The position numbers and the translations under genes were made by a program. From Flavobacterium sp. SUN052 (GTDB lineage Bacteria > Bacteroidota > Bacteroidia > Flavobacteriales > Flavobacteriaceae): 43,790 bases of DNA. Positions 18,901 to 26,031 of this stretch are shown piece after piece. The DNA is taken from the NCBI RefSeq assembly GCF_028867935.1, contig NZ_JAPQNS010000026.1:1-43790 (forward strand). Reading direction: 5' to 3'. The notes beneath the pieces were generated by a model. It did not search any database. It had not been told where the DNA came from and worked only from the letters and a program-made list of their open reading frames with translations. The first letter of the stretch is position 1; each line of letters starts with the position of its first letter.

Positions 18901-19045
18901 TCACACCGGGTAGCGGCTGATCTTTTTCGTCAACTACTTTACCTGTAACCAATATAGCCGATTGAGCTAGAGACACACTCAGAGTCAACAGCCACAGCAG
19001 TCCCAACAGCCAGGCACGGTGTCGATAAAGCGAAAGATTATCCAT
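15938..19045 (-). CDS. SusC/RagA-family TonB-dependent outer-membrane transporter
   Basis: A 1035-residue SusC homologue. A signal peptide (LLGLLWLLTLSVSLAQS, 13-29) is followed by a carboxypeptidase-D-like domain (32-105), a TonB-box-like EVVVVGYG (111-118), the plug with VLKDASATAIYGSRG (211-225) and a C-terminal beta-barrel. With SusD it imports oligosaccharides across the outer membrane using TonB energy. It is the first gene of the 13-gene leftward transcript and is preceded by a Bacteroidota-type promoter and a palindrome. Length and all regions are complete. There is no FecR/STN domain, so control by an anti-sigma system is unlikely. Confidence 0.97.
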   Translation of the reverse strand: MDNLSLYRHRAWLLGLLWLLTLSVSLAQSAILVTGKVVDEKDQPLPGVTVLIKGTSNGTTTDTDGAYRLTVPAGSSTLVISYVGYISQEVAVDNRSVIDVRLSPDNKTLNEVVVVGYGTQQKRDLTGSVASVAAKDIQRLPVSRLDQALQGQVAGLQISTTTGAPGGNASILVRGIGSVSGGVEPLIVVDGFPGLSSLNAINSGDIESIEVLKDASATAIYGSRGSNGVIIVTTKKGKAGQSSLTFDTYAGFQQPTKLLKLMNAKQFAQYAIDARNNGWLENGGPNAKITDPNSVRQNSYRIPASWQDPNNLPYDTDWQKEIFRAAPIQNYQLTATGGTEKMRYALSGGYFDQQGILINTGFKRFTAHLNVEGNPVKRLTIGMSLAPSYSNAQDVPSTGHFGDLNVINSAWTMPPMIPVYNPDGSYANTFDLVNEGAAAVQNPLKIANELKSFNSQFLFQGNAFGEYEILNGLKVKVSVGTVLTYAKSSYFKPSTLSASAPTAPAGATSNMNEGINWLNENTLNYRRTFGRHSIDALAGFTAQKVTSTANGNTATNFPDNLIENVSGGQVTGGSYTIGQWSLLSYLGRINYAYNDRYLLTATIRSDGSSRFGANNRWGTFPSFSVGYRVSEENFLKGSRIVNDMKVRASYGLSGNNDIGNYRAIGLLTDIYYVLGNTQVPGLSQSTFTNNNLGWETSKQLDLGLDISLFNNRLQFTGDYYNRRNTDMLLSKAIPSTSGYTSAWVNVGELENKGVELALTGRPVAARNFQWSSNFNITFNKNKVLKLGSNDEQIFADGGRGNTNLTVVGRPIGSFYGHVYDGIFLKQEDLANHATQNGAKLGDIIYRDVDGNGVINDADRDFIGNPQPKFYYGFNNTFTYKNWSLNILMNGTQGNDVFWAGGVFAYGFHGVQNSLAIIEENRWRSVDQPGDGKSPRAIRGGLNNNLRYSSFFVFKGSYLRVRNVTLNYNLPKALTQRIGLQATRVYLTGTNLYTFTKYPGYDPEISNTGDNMLSAGIDYAGYPPARTITGGLSISF

Positions 19046-19068
19046 TGTGAGTTTGGTTATTATTTATT

Positions 19069-19092
19069 AATGATAAATTTGAATTTATCATT
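19069..19092. promoter_or_regulatory. Palindromic operator at the susC transcription start
   Basis: Arms AATGATAAATT (19069-19079) and AATTTATCATT (19082-19092) are perfect inverted repeats around a 2-bp centre. The palindrome abuts the susC -7 box and lies 23-47 bp upstream of the susC ATG, the position of a repressor site. Its AATGA...TCATT ends resemble the enterobacterial KdgR box, and a KdgR-like IclR protein is encoded at 20198. A matching half-site occurs at 19315-19324. Confidence 0.65.
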
Positions 19093-19124
19093 GCAATACT
19101 ATTACGCACAACGAACATTGCCAA
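19093..19124 (-). promoter_or_regulatory. Probable susC promoter (Bacteroidota type)
   Basis: On the minus strand, TTG (plus 19122-19124) is followed after 20 nt by TAGTATTGC (plus 19093-19101). This is one base off the TAnnTTTG -7 consensus, at nearly the usual spacing. The predicted start point falls inside the adjacent palindrome. Confidence 0.5.
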
Positions 19125-19314
19125 ATCTTTTAACTAATTAATTTTTTTGTTGCACTTTTCCAGCTTATCAATTTAGTGGAAATTTTATAGCCAGATAGTT
19201 AGAGGATTAAAATAGAGGCTCATTTGTATTAAAAAAGTCCAAATATGGAAACTATCTCCATTTTCATGTTTTGTTATTTTAGCTGAATAAGGTAAACTTG
19301 CATTTACTATCACA

Positions 19315-19324
19315 TTGATAAATT
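19315..19324. promoter_or_regulatory. Single operator-like half-site at the KduD-type gene start
   Basis: TTGATAAATT, immediately before the ATG at 19325, matches 9 of 10 bases of the half-site ATGATAAATT in the susC palindrome. This suggests the same regulator touches both divergent transcripts. A short AT-rich match could also be chance. Confidence 0.35.
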
Positions 19325-20095
19325 ATGAGTATTCTACAGCAATTTGACTTGTCGGGCAAAACAGCGTTGGTGACTGGTTGCAAACGGGGTATTGGGCGAG
19401 CGATGGCAACAGCTTTAGCCGAAGCGGGAGCTGACATTATAGGCGTGTCAGCCTCACTTGAATTGTCTGGAAGTTCGGTAGGAGAAGAGGTTGAAGCACT
19501 GGGTCGTTCTTTTCGGGCCTACCAATGTGATTTGAGTAATCGTCGAAACGTATACGAACTGCTCGACCAACTCAAGGGTGACAGCGTAGTCCCAGATATT
19601 TTGGTCAACAATGCGGGTACTATCTTACGTCAACCAGCGGCCGAACATTCAGACGAGTATTGGGATACAGTGATCAACACAAATCTGAATGCTCCCTTTA
19701 TTCTGACGCGCGAAATTGGTCGGGAGATGGTACAGCGTGGTTATGGTAAAATTATTTTTACAGCATCCCTTCTCACCTTCCAGGGTGGTATTCTAGTACC
19801 GGGATATGCGGCCAGCAAGGGCGCTATTGGTAGTTTAGTTAAAGCATTCGCCAACGAATGGGCCGCAAAAAATGTGAACGTCAATGCCATTGCTCCTGGC
19901 TATATCGCAACTGACAATACGGAGGCACTACGGGAAGATCAGGAACGGAGCAAAAGTATTCTGGCCCGAATTCCAGCGGGTCGGTGGGGAGAGCCTAATG
20001 ATTTTAAGGGTATTACGGTGTTTCTGGCTTCGGATGCTGCCAGGTATGTTCACGGGACTGTAATTAACGTAGATGGTGGCTGGATGGGCCGGTAA
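19325..20095 (+). CDS. kduD: KduD-like SDR (2-dehydro-3-deoxy-D-gluconate 5-dehydrogenase type)
   Basis: A 256-residue SDR closely resembling KduD: MSILQQFDLSGKTALVTG start, cofactor motif TGCKRGIG (17-24), NNAG (95-98), Ser148, Tyr161 and Lys165 (YAASK), and the C-terminal VHGTVINVDGGWMGR. KduD interconverts 2-keto-3-deoxygluconate and 2,5-diketo-3-deoxygluconate, the last step of unsaturated-uronate catabolism. It is divergent from susC and 102 bp upstream of the IclR regulator. No KduI, KdgK or KdgA is visible, so partner enzymes must be elsewhere. The same fold also serves other deoxy-sugar-acid oxidations. Confidence 0.8.
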   Translation: MSILQQFDLSGKTALVTGCKRGIGRAMATALAEAGADIIGVSASLELSGSSVGEEVEALGRSFRAYQCDLSNRRNVYELLDQLKGDSVVPDILVNNAGTILRQPAAEHSDEYWDTVINTNLNAPFILTREIGREMVQRGYGKIIFTASLLTFQGGILVPGYAASKGAIGSLVKAFANEWAAKNVNVNAIAPGYIATDNTEALREDQERSKSILARIPAGRWGEPNDFKGITVFLASDAARYVHGTVINVDGGWMGR

Positions 20096-20197
20096 TTCCG
20101 TAATTTTGGATCAGGCAAAGGTGAGTTTTTATCACTCCATCCTGTATTCCTTTCTATCATTCATAAATGCTCCTTTACGTATAACATTTACCTAGCT

Positions 20198-20950
20198 ATG
20201 GTATTAGTTCTTGTTAAAGCGCTGGATATTTTGGAGCTCCTGGCGCATGAACCCGGCCGGGCTCATTCGCTCACCGAAATAGCCGAGACGCTGCAGATGA
20301 ATCAGGCCACTTGTGTTAATATTTTGAAAACGCTGGTTGATAAAAGCTATCTGGAGCATCTTGGCCGCAAAAAAGGATACAGGTTGGGGCCTATGGCTTA
20401 TAACTTAACGAACAACCTGTCTTACAATCAGGACTTGATCCTGGCGGCAAAAGATATAATGGAGGATTTGTCGCGACGGCTCAATGAAACCTCTATTTTG
20501 GGCATCATCAGAAATCAGAAACGATTTATCATTCATCTGGTCAATAGTGATCAGGATCTCCAGGTTCGTAGTCGCACCGAGCGAAATATCTACGAAACAG
20601 CTACGGGACGTTTACTGCTAGCGTACATGTCGATCAAAGAACGGGAAAGTCTGATTAATTCGATTGGCTACCCCGCCCCCGATGTTTGGTCAGAAGCAAC
20701 CACCCCTTCTCACTTAGAGGCCGAATTAACAAGGATAAAGGCCAACAACTTAGCGATGACCCGATCGAAGACACACATTATTGGTCTTGCCGTACCAATT
20801 AATCGACATGATCAGGTAATTGCCAGTCTGAGTATATTCTTGCCGGAGATTCGATTTAGCAGCAACCGAAGTGCAGAAATAGAAACTGAATTACGATCGG
20901 CCGCACGATTGATCAGCCAGCGCCTATCACTCTTGGCTCAAGCAAAATGA
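20198..20950 (+). CDS. IclR-family transcriptional regulator (KdgR-like)
   Basis: A 250-residue IclR protein. A winged helix-turn-helix covers about residues 1-62 (VKALDILELLAHEPGRAHSL, then MNQATCVNILKTL). The IclR effector domain runs from about 75 to 245 (TATGRLLLAYMS, GLAVPINRHDQVIASLSIF). IclR proteins such as KdgR sense keto-deoxy sugar acids and repress pectin genes. It sits downstream of the KduD-type gene on the strand opposite the PUL and is the natural ligand for the palindrome at 19069-19092. Whether it represses or activates cannot be read here. Confidence 0.88.
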   Translation: MVLVLVKALDILELLAHEPGRAHSLTEIAETLQMNQATCVNILKTLVDKSYLEHLGRKKGYRLGPMAYNLTNNLSYNQDLILAAKDIMEDLSRRLNETSILGIIRNQKRFIIHLVNSDQDLQVRSRTERNIYETATGRLLLAYMSIKERESLINSIGYPAPDVWSEATTPSHLEAELTRIKANNLAMTRSKTHIIGLAVPINRHDQVIASLSIFLPEIRFSSNRSAEIETELRSAARLISQRLSLLAQAK

Positions 20951-21000
20951 GTTAAATATATGAGTGGAAAAGTCTGGCAGTTTGCTGAGCAAAGCCCTAC

Positions 21001-21046
21001 TTAAGGAAAAACGTCCCGAGTGCTAACTCAGGACGTTTTTCCTTAA
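21001..21046. terminator. Bidirectional intrinsic terminator between the IclR and YXWGXW genes
   Basis: A 20-bp stem (21001-21020 with 21027-21046) has one mismatch and a 6-nt loop. It carries runs of A on the left arm and T on the right arm, so it can terminate both converging transcripts (stops at 20950 and 21052). It is the strongest terminator in the left half of the window. Confidence 0.85.
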
Positions 21047-21051
21047 ATAAT

Positions 21052-21381
21052 CTAGTAACTCCAGTACCCTTGAACCCAAACACGCCCACCGTTGGTTCGA
21101 CGCCAATAACCGGGATTCCAGGTTTTATACCGGTCTGGTTTTGAATACGTGGCATACCGAACAGGAGCTGTCCGATAAAAGCCATCGACCCAGAGGTAAT
21201 CCCGCCCTCGACGGACGTAGTGACCCGGTACCCATACCTGTTGACGTGCTACCGGGGCCCTGGGAATAACAATAACTCTTCTGGACCGAGGCACTTGGGC
21301 TGTGGCATTATCTGGAACAACTGTACATAACGCGGTGAGCAACAAGCTCGCTAATGCCAATACTTTCACGTTCGTTTTCAT
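21052..21381 (-). CDS. YXWGXW-repeat (WXXGXX-type) secreted protein
   Basis: A 109-residue small exported protein. Its signal peptide (LALASLLLTALCTVVPDNATA, about 8-28) is followed by repeated aromatic-glycine units: VWVPGHYVRRGRDYLWVDGF, then TWNPGYWRR and VWVQGYWSY. Such units define the YXWGXW repeat family, common in Bacteroidota and Proteobacteria and of unknown function; cell-envelope or stress roles have been suggested. It is monocistronic with its own terminator, and two dyads lie in its leader. Confidence 0.8.
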   Translation of the reverse strand: MKTNVKVLALASLLLTALCTVVPDNATAQVPRSRRVIVIPRAPVARQQVWVPGHYVRRGRDYLWVDGFYRTAPVRYATYSKPDRYKTWNPGYWRRTNGGRVWVQGYWSY

Positions 21382-21402
21382 AGCGTTTACCGATTAAGTT
21401 CG

Positions 21403-21446
21403 GCAGAAAATCGAATTCGTCATCTACTTAGATGTCCGTTTTCTGC
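21403..21446. promoter_or_regulatory. Nested dyads in the leader of the YXWGXW gene
   Basis: The outer arms are GCAGAAAA (21403-21410) and TTTTCTGC (21439-21446). The inner arms are CATCTA (21421-21426) and TAGATG (21429-21434). An AT-rich 12-bp palindrome, AGTTTATAAACT, lies at 21470-21481. These could be a structured 5' leader or an operator; no known riboswitch is recognised. Confidence 0.3.
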
Positions 21447-21556
21447 TCCAATTATCATTACTAGGCTATAGTTTATAAACTGAAAAGTTTCAAACCTGGC
21501 TATTTATCAACCTATCCAAAAGCAATATTGTTGCCTGATTTTGCCAAAATTCCTGT

Positions 21557-21587
21557 TTCGCCTACAACAACCATAGGTTTACCTACA
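21557..21587 (+). promoter_or_regulatory. Duplicated upstream element with two CCTACA sites 21 bp apart
   Basis: TTCGCCTACA (21557-21566) and TTTACCTACA (21578-21587) repeat at 21-bp spacing. The stretch 21551-21640 is clearly homologous to 25996-26084, which carries the same tandem sites in front of the active oxidoreductase gene. It is a copy of that regulatory region. Confidence 0.6.
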
Positions 21588-21636
21588 GGTATTTTTCAGT
21601 TGCTACGGATCTTTTCAATAACTAGAACACAGAAAG

Positions 21637-21735
21637 ATGAACACCAGCACAAAGGGTTTCCTGATGCATACCGGGAGACCACTGCCAGAAAAATTAGTTC
21701 GAAAAGGGCATTCCAGAAAGCCTGGCTACAGTTGA
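21637..21735 (+). pseudogene. Remnant of an NmrA-type oxidoreductase gene
   Basis: The 32-codon frame starting at ATG 21637 reads MNTSTKGFLMHTGRPL..., parallel to MNIIITGSLGHIGKPL... at the start of the gene at 26081. The match continues through LPEKLVRKGHS against LTKELVQRGHA, then ends in a TGA at 21733-21735. The Rossmann glycine motif is damaged (STKGFLMHTG) and the rest of the gene is absent. The preceding 85 bp are also homologous. This is a decayed partial duplicate, not a working gene. About 45 bp separate it from the end of the lipoprotein gene. Confidence 0.7.
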
Positions 21736-21780
21736 TATAAGCCTGGGTAAGGATAAGAAAAACAGGTTAACAAGGTTGCC

Positions 21781-22779
21781 TCATCGGGGCGCTTCGGGGC
21801 GTACAATTTCGTTGAGCAGAATGGTTAAGTCGTTATTCATGAGTCGAATTTCGGTTTCCAACTGCCCCAGCATGGCCGCCCGAACAGTTAGCTCTTCGGC
21901 AGTATACGTGTCGCCATCACCGAAATATTCGACCTCCCGGCGCGCATGCGTACGTGCTTTTTTGGCGTCAGCATTCAGTGAAATCAGCACATCCCAACGG
22001 TTACGCAGGGCCTCCGCCACAGAAGGACTTCCAGCTGATTTTGGATGAGTGAGATAGTACCAGACCAAAGGTGGAAAAACGGTGGATGTTTTGGGTTGAT
22101 ACCAGATATCGCGCAGGGGGTTGTGCAAATGGGTATATTCTGCTTTAGGTGGTTTCTGTCGCAGGGCCAACACACCCAGTCCGCCTTCCCCTATTCCACC
22201 GGCGATATGAAACCAGTCGGCCGTGTGGGGTTGTTCATGCAAATTCAGCAGGCTGGCCCCAATAATGGCCACGGCACCAATAGTTATGGCGCTGATAGTC
22301 ATCCGTTTTTCCCGGACGTTTTCCCGCCGGGTCAGCAGCGTAGCTGTTAAAGTAGCCCGCTTGGTGTCACAGTCGACTAAGGCAGCCGCCGTGGCAATAT
22401 CAAAATTGGCGAGCTGGAGCTGATCCGTTAGCTTTTGTCGGAGGGTCAGATACTCGGTTGAAGCCTGTTGACCCGATTGTTGCCGCTGTTCCAGGCGGGT
22501 TATCTGCACTAGCAGGGAGGTGAGGCCCACAGCTTGCGCCATGCGGAGTCCGCGTTCGCCGTAACGATGCCGCAGTAGGGAATCTTCGGGCGAGCGGGGT
22601 ATCAAATTAACCGGGTGAAACACGTACCCAGAGGTACCACTGGAGTCGATAACACAATTATCAGTGGCTACCCGGCTAAGTGTAGAACTCGCCTGCCGAG
22701 TTGATAGGCACCCGCTCACCGCAGCGCAAAGTAGGCCAATGGCGGTGGTTCGGATAAAGTAAACGTTGGTTGCATTCAT
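21781..22779 (-). CDS. Putative lipoprotein with one internal membrane segment, function unknown
   Basis: A 332-residue protein from the chosen start. The ATG at 22779 is preferred over the upstream 22818 because it places a lipobox (LCAAVSGC, Cys24) at the right distance. A helical stretch rich in Gln, Leu and Arg (about 90-150) is probably coiled coil. One clear hydrophobic segment follows (MTISAITIGAVAIIGASLLNL). The C-terminal third is again helical. I recognise no catalytic motif. It is the last gene on the strand of the ArsB-like and MFS genes, but a 200-bp gap separates it from them, so co-transcription is doubtful. Confidence 0.6.
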   Translation of the reverse strand: MNATNVYFIRTTAIGLLCAAVSGCLSTRQASSTLSRVATDNCVIDSSGTSGYVFHPVNLIPRSPEDSLLRHRYGERGLRMAQAVGLTSLLVQITRLEQRQQSGQQASTEYLTLRQKLTDQLQLANFDIATAAALVDCDTKRATLTATLLTRRENVREKRMTISAITIGAVAIIGASLLNLHEQPHTADWFHIAGGIGEGGLGVLALRQKPPKAEYTHLHNPLRDIWYQPKTSTVFPPLVWYYLTHPKSAGSPSVAEALRNRWDVLISLNADAKKARTHARREVEYFGDGDTYTAEELTVRAAMLGQLETEIRLMNNDLTILLNEIVRPEAPR

Positions 22780-22807
22780 GAATTCAATACTGTTTACAGT
22801 CAAGTTT

Positions 22808-22930
22808 ATGGAAGCCATTTTCCCGGAAAACGACCAGACGAATCAGGAGTTAGTAGTGGACCATTTTGTAAAAAACCAAGTTAAACGCGCTGGCATCGAC
22901 ACTAAAACCACCCCGGAACAGATTGTTTAG
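22808..22930 (+). CDS. Possible 40-aa small ORF
   Basis: ATG 22808 opens a 40-codon frame ending in TAG at 22928-22930, with a protein-like charged composition (MEAIFPENDQTNQELV...). It lies in the 200-bp gap between the lipoprotein start and the ArsB-like stop and is divergent from the lipoprotein gene. No family is recognised and no clear ribosome-binding site is seen. It may be a small protein, a gene remnant or chance. Confidence 0.3.
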   Translation: MEAIFPENDQTNQELVVDHFVKNQVKRAGIDTKTTPEQIV

Positions 22931-22978
22931 AGCGGCCGTCAGAAACAACAGCGAACCCAGTGACAACAGGTGGTTTTA

Positions 22979-24238
22979 TCAGACATACAGGGAATACAGC
23001 CAGATGGTGAGCAGGGTTAATACCAGGGGAATGGTCATCACTAAGCCACCCAGTTTGAGAAATGTCCAGGCACTTACTACCTGCCCTTCCCGACGTAGAG
23101 CAACCAACCAAAGTATCGTCGCCAGCGACCCCGTAACCGACAGGTTAGGACCCAGGTCGATACCAATTAGAATAGCGCTTTTGACGACTTCAGGCACCGG
23201 CCCAGCCTGTACCACCGTACCGGCAATCAAGCCAGCGGGCAGGTTATTGACCAGATTACAGGCTACGGCCAAACCGATGCCGCTTAGCCAGGTCGTTTCG
23301 GCGACTGAATGCGCTATACTCGTTCGCAATACTGCCGTGATGGTTTCAACTAGGCCCGTTTTTATCAACGCTTCAACCAGTACAAACAGTCCGGCTACCA
23401 GGGGCAACACTCCCCACGAGACGTCTTTGATGACGACCCACGGACTCTTTTTGGCCCGAATCAACACCAGCACCGACGTAAGAATCCCCGTAATGACCGT
23501 CGGCAGTCCCAGCGGCACGTCGAGCGCAGAAGAAACCAGCAGGATAAGCGCCGTGGAACCAATCCCCAGAATAGCCAGTCGGCCACCCGCTGACAGCGTT
23601 GGTACGGTGATGTCCGTTTCAATGGACTCGATCAGAGAGCTGCGTTGAGTAAACCGCAGTACCACATACGTAAACGCAATGGACACCAGCGAAGGCAAAC
23701 TGTACTGGGCCAGCCACGTCTGTAGGGGCGGCATATGAGTGCCGTAAATAACCAGGTTGGCCGGGTTGGAAATGGGCAGTACGAACGACGCGGCATTGGC
23801 AATAAAGGCGCAGATAAACAGGTAAGGCAGGGGGTTTTTGACGCGGGCTGCTTTAACGGCAGCTGCTACAGCCGGAGTAAGCACCACAGCGGTCGCATCG
23901 TTAGAGAGAAAGACCGTTACCCCAATACCCACGATATAGATCAGCCCAAAAAGGCGGCTGGCCGACCCATTGGCAATTTTGGTGGCATGAGCGGCCAGCC
24001 AGTCGAATAGTTTTTCGGACCGTGCGGTTTCCGCCAGCAGCATCATGCCCGTCAAAAACAGGTACACATCACTCCCTTTGGCTACCCCCGCCAGGCTTTC
24101 TGCGGGGGTGAGCAGGCCCACCACGACCAGCAGAGCAGCACCCGCTACGGCCCAGACGTATTCCGGGACACTGAATGGACGAATAATAACGCCCCCGATG
24201 GCGACGAAGGCAATAAGCCAGATAAAACTATGGGTCAT
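22979..24238 (-). CDS. ArsB/SLC13-type ion permease
   Basis: A 419-residue inner-membrane protein with about 10-11 spans. VFLSNDATAVVLTPAV (about 114-129) and ASFVLPISNPANLVIYG (about 151-167) are the paired re-entrant signatures of the ArsB/NhaD/CitMHS superfamily. Members export arsenite or move Na+, citrate or other anions. It follows the MFS gene after 50 bp, suggesting co-transcription. No ArsR, ArsC or ArsA is nearby, so arsenite export is only one option. Confidence 0.82.
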   Translation of the reverse strand: MTHSFIWLIAFVAIGGVIIRPFSVPEYVWAVAGAALLVVVGLLTPAESLAGVAKGSDVYLFLTGMMLLAETARSEKLFDWLAAHATKIANGSASRLFGLIYIVGIGVTVFLSNDATAVVLTPAVAAAVKAARVKNPLPYLFICAFIANAASFVLPISNPANLVIYGTHMPPLQTWLAQYSLPSLVSIAFTYVVLRFTQRSSLIESIETDITVPTLSAGGRLAILGIGSTALILLVSSALDVPLGLPTVITGILTSVLVLIRAKKSPWVVIKDVSWGVLPLVAGLFVLVEALIKTGLVETITAVLRTSIAHSVAETTWLSGIGLAVACNLVNNLPAGLIAGTVVQAGPVPEVVKSAILIGIDLGPNLSVTGSLATILWLVALRREGQVVSAWTFLKLGGLVMTIPLVLTLLTIWLYSLYV

Positions 24239-24288
24239 GAAAAGGTGAGTCTCCAGAGATGATATAATTAGTTGTGCACGGACGTAAA

Positions 24289-25545
24289 TCAGGCGGGTGC
24301 TACAATTGGCATAGTCGTGTCACAGGCGGATTTCAAAACGCGTCCAAACCACAGCCATAGTAGAATAGATACGAAGGCAAAACTCCCCAAGATTAGAAAA
24401 GTCGAGGAATAACCGATCTGCTGGGCCATCCAGCCCCCAATGGCCGGACTCAACGAAGCGCCTATTCCTTGCACCGTCATAACGGCTCCCTGCCCAACGT
24501 TGACTCGCCCCGATCCATTGAGCAGATGAGCCACCAGGCCCGGCACCGCCACGCTTTGCAAACCGGCCCCAATCCCGTCCAGTATCTGCACGGGATATAA
24601 ACCGATCTGACTGGACAAATGGGCCGCAATAAAGCCACGAACAGGAAGGGCGATAAACGATATCAGCATAACCAGCCAGAACCCGCTCTTTTCAGCCATA
24701 CGTATGGCCAGCAACGACATAGCGATCATAGCCAGTTGGGCAATGATGATGGTCATCGCAACGAATTCGGTTGCGTTACCGGCGTGATTTGTGGCAGCGG
24801 CCATTCCATAGAGGGGTAACATAGCTCCATTGCCCAGATGAAAGCTGGCCAGGGCGGCTGCCAAAATTAGAAGTGGTCTGTTTTTGAGCAGCACCTCGAA
24901 TCCGTTGGTGGTGGTCTGCCCGTCTTGCTGCTTTTTTTCGGGCAACCCCCGGGCTACATCATCGTCAATGGCGTCGCCCGGAATCAGTAAAACCGAGATA
25001 ATGGCTAGCACTCCAAATAGAGCGGCCAGGATGAACACAGCCGGCATCCCGAAGCGCATGCCCAGGTAACCCGATAAGGCTGCCCCGGCAACGTTACCGG
25101 CATGGTTGTATGCCTGGTTGTACCCATTTTGCCGGTTGAATCCAGCCTGGCGTACCATACCCAGCGTAATGCCCACTACCCCCGGCCCAATGGCTGAACC
25201 AGCAATCGCGGTGGCCACCTGCGAGATACTAACCAGCCAGAAGTTCTGCGACAGCAAAATGAGGCCTGATGCCAAGGTAGTGAACAGGGCGGCAATGACC
25301 ACATACATGCGTTTTCGCCGGGTAGCATCGATAAGGGCACCGGCAGGAGCCGTCATGAGCATCCCGGCTACTCCTCCAATGGTCATAACGGAACCAATCA
25401 TGCCGCTTTGCCAGCCATGAGCCAGCAGGAATATGCCCAGAAAAGGGCCGATGCCTGCCTGCATATCAGCCATGAAAAAGTTCAGGGCTTGGAGAGGCCA
25501 TATGCCCCGTAACTTAGTTGCCGTACTGGATAATGATTGACTCAT
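24289..25545 (-). CDS. Major facilitator superfamily transporter
   Basis: A 418-residue protein with 12 predicted membrane helices. MTAPAGALIDATRRKRMY (about 61-78) is the family's cytoplasmic loop 2-3 motif, and a charged central loop (GDAIDDDVARGLPEKKQQDG) divides the two halves. It is probably an inner-membrane exporter of small organic molecules. It heads the leftward MFS-permease pair. The substrate is unknown; several MFS proteins partner with ion-permease genes in metalloid resistance, but nothing here confirms that. Confidence 0.85.
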   Translation of the reverse strand: MSQSLSSTATKLRGIWPLQALNFFMADMQAGIGPFLGIFLLAHGWQSGMIGSVMTIGGVAGMLMTAPAGALIDATRRKRMYVVIAALFTTLASGLILLSQNFWLVSISQVATAIAGSAIGPGVVGITLGMVRQAGFNRQNGYNQAYNHAGNVAGAALSGYLGMRFGMPAVFILAALFGVLAIISVLLIPGDAIDDDVARGLPEKKQQDGQTTTNGFEVLLKNRPLLILAAALASFHLGNGAMLPLYGMAAATNHAGNATEFVAMTIIIAQLAMIAMSLLAIRMAEKSGFWLVMLISFIALPVRGFIAAHLSSQIGLYPVQILDGIGAGLQSVAVPGLVAHLLNGSGRVNVGQGAVMTVQGIGASLSPAIGGWMAQQIGYSSTFLILGSFAFVSILLWLWFGRVLKSACDTTMPIVAPA

Positions 25546-25995
25546 AAAGTTTATGTTGATGGTCGAAAATGTTGGTTGCCAATGAATGACCGGCGTACGT
25601 TAATCATGTCTTACGGATGTCTATTAAAAATAATGCCACGCGCATACGATTCTCACCAGTAGACTGATTAGCAGGGCTCTACAAAAAAAAGATCTTGACT
25701 TTCCAGCAGCAGTTGCTGATTTTTTTGCTCAATTCCGGGGAAGACACATAATAGATTGGTGGGCACCTTTTATCACAAAGCCCATTTGTAGGCGGGGGTC
25801 ATAGGCTTTTAGTTTTGATTACGCTGCAAACCTATGGGGGTAAAATGAAGCCAAACTGAAGAGGAAATTAATTTTTCTTAACGATACGCCTGGGCCAATG
25901 TAGCTCGGTTAATATTCCCCCGCTTGTTACAAAATGATCACCTGAAATGGATCTCATACGCCTTCATAAGCCTGTTTTGTTTCTTTTCACGAATC
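25546..25995. other. 450-bp intergenic region, little recognisable
   Basis: No convincing gene is seen on either strand. It must hold the promoter of the MFS gene. A short hairpin CAGCA-N5-TGCTG (25704-25718) followed by seven T (to 25727) could terminate rightward transcription. CATAGG/CCTATG arms (25800-25805 and 25831-25836) are too short to interpret. Confidence 0.4.
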
Positions 25996-26000
25996 CTGGT

Positions 26001-26031
26001 TTTGCCTACAACAACCATTGATTTGCCTACA
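26001..26031 (+). promoter_or_regulatory. Tandem TTTGCCTACA operator candidate upstream of the oxidoreductase operon
   Basis: TTTGCCTACA occurs at 26001-26010 and again at 26022-26031, exactly 21 bp apart (two helical turns, same face). Tandem direct half-sites at this spacing are typical of AraC-family binding, and the third gene downstream (27883) is AraC-type. The arrangement is preserved in the duplicate at 21557-21587. A GACCTTTGC -7-like box follows at 26052-26060. Confidence 0.5.

Noticed and set aside
22923..23648. Long plus-strand reading frame (241 codons)
   Set aside because: It lies antisense to the ArsB-like permease, whose membrane segments and motifs are clear; the antisense translation is a low-complexity Thr/Arg/Ser string.
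22979..25545. Arsenic resistance operon
   Set aside because: The permease is ArsB-like, but there is no ArsR, ArsC, ArsA or ArsM nearby and the superfamily includes many other ion carriers.
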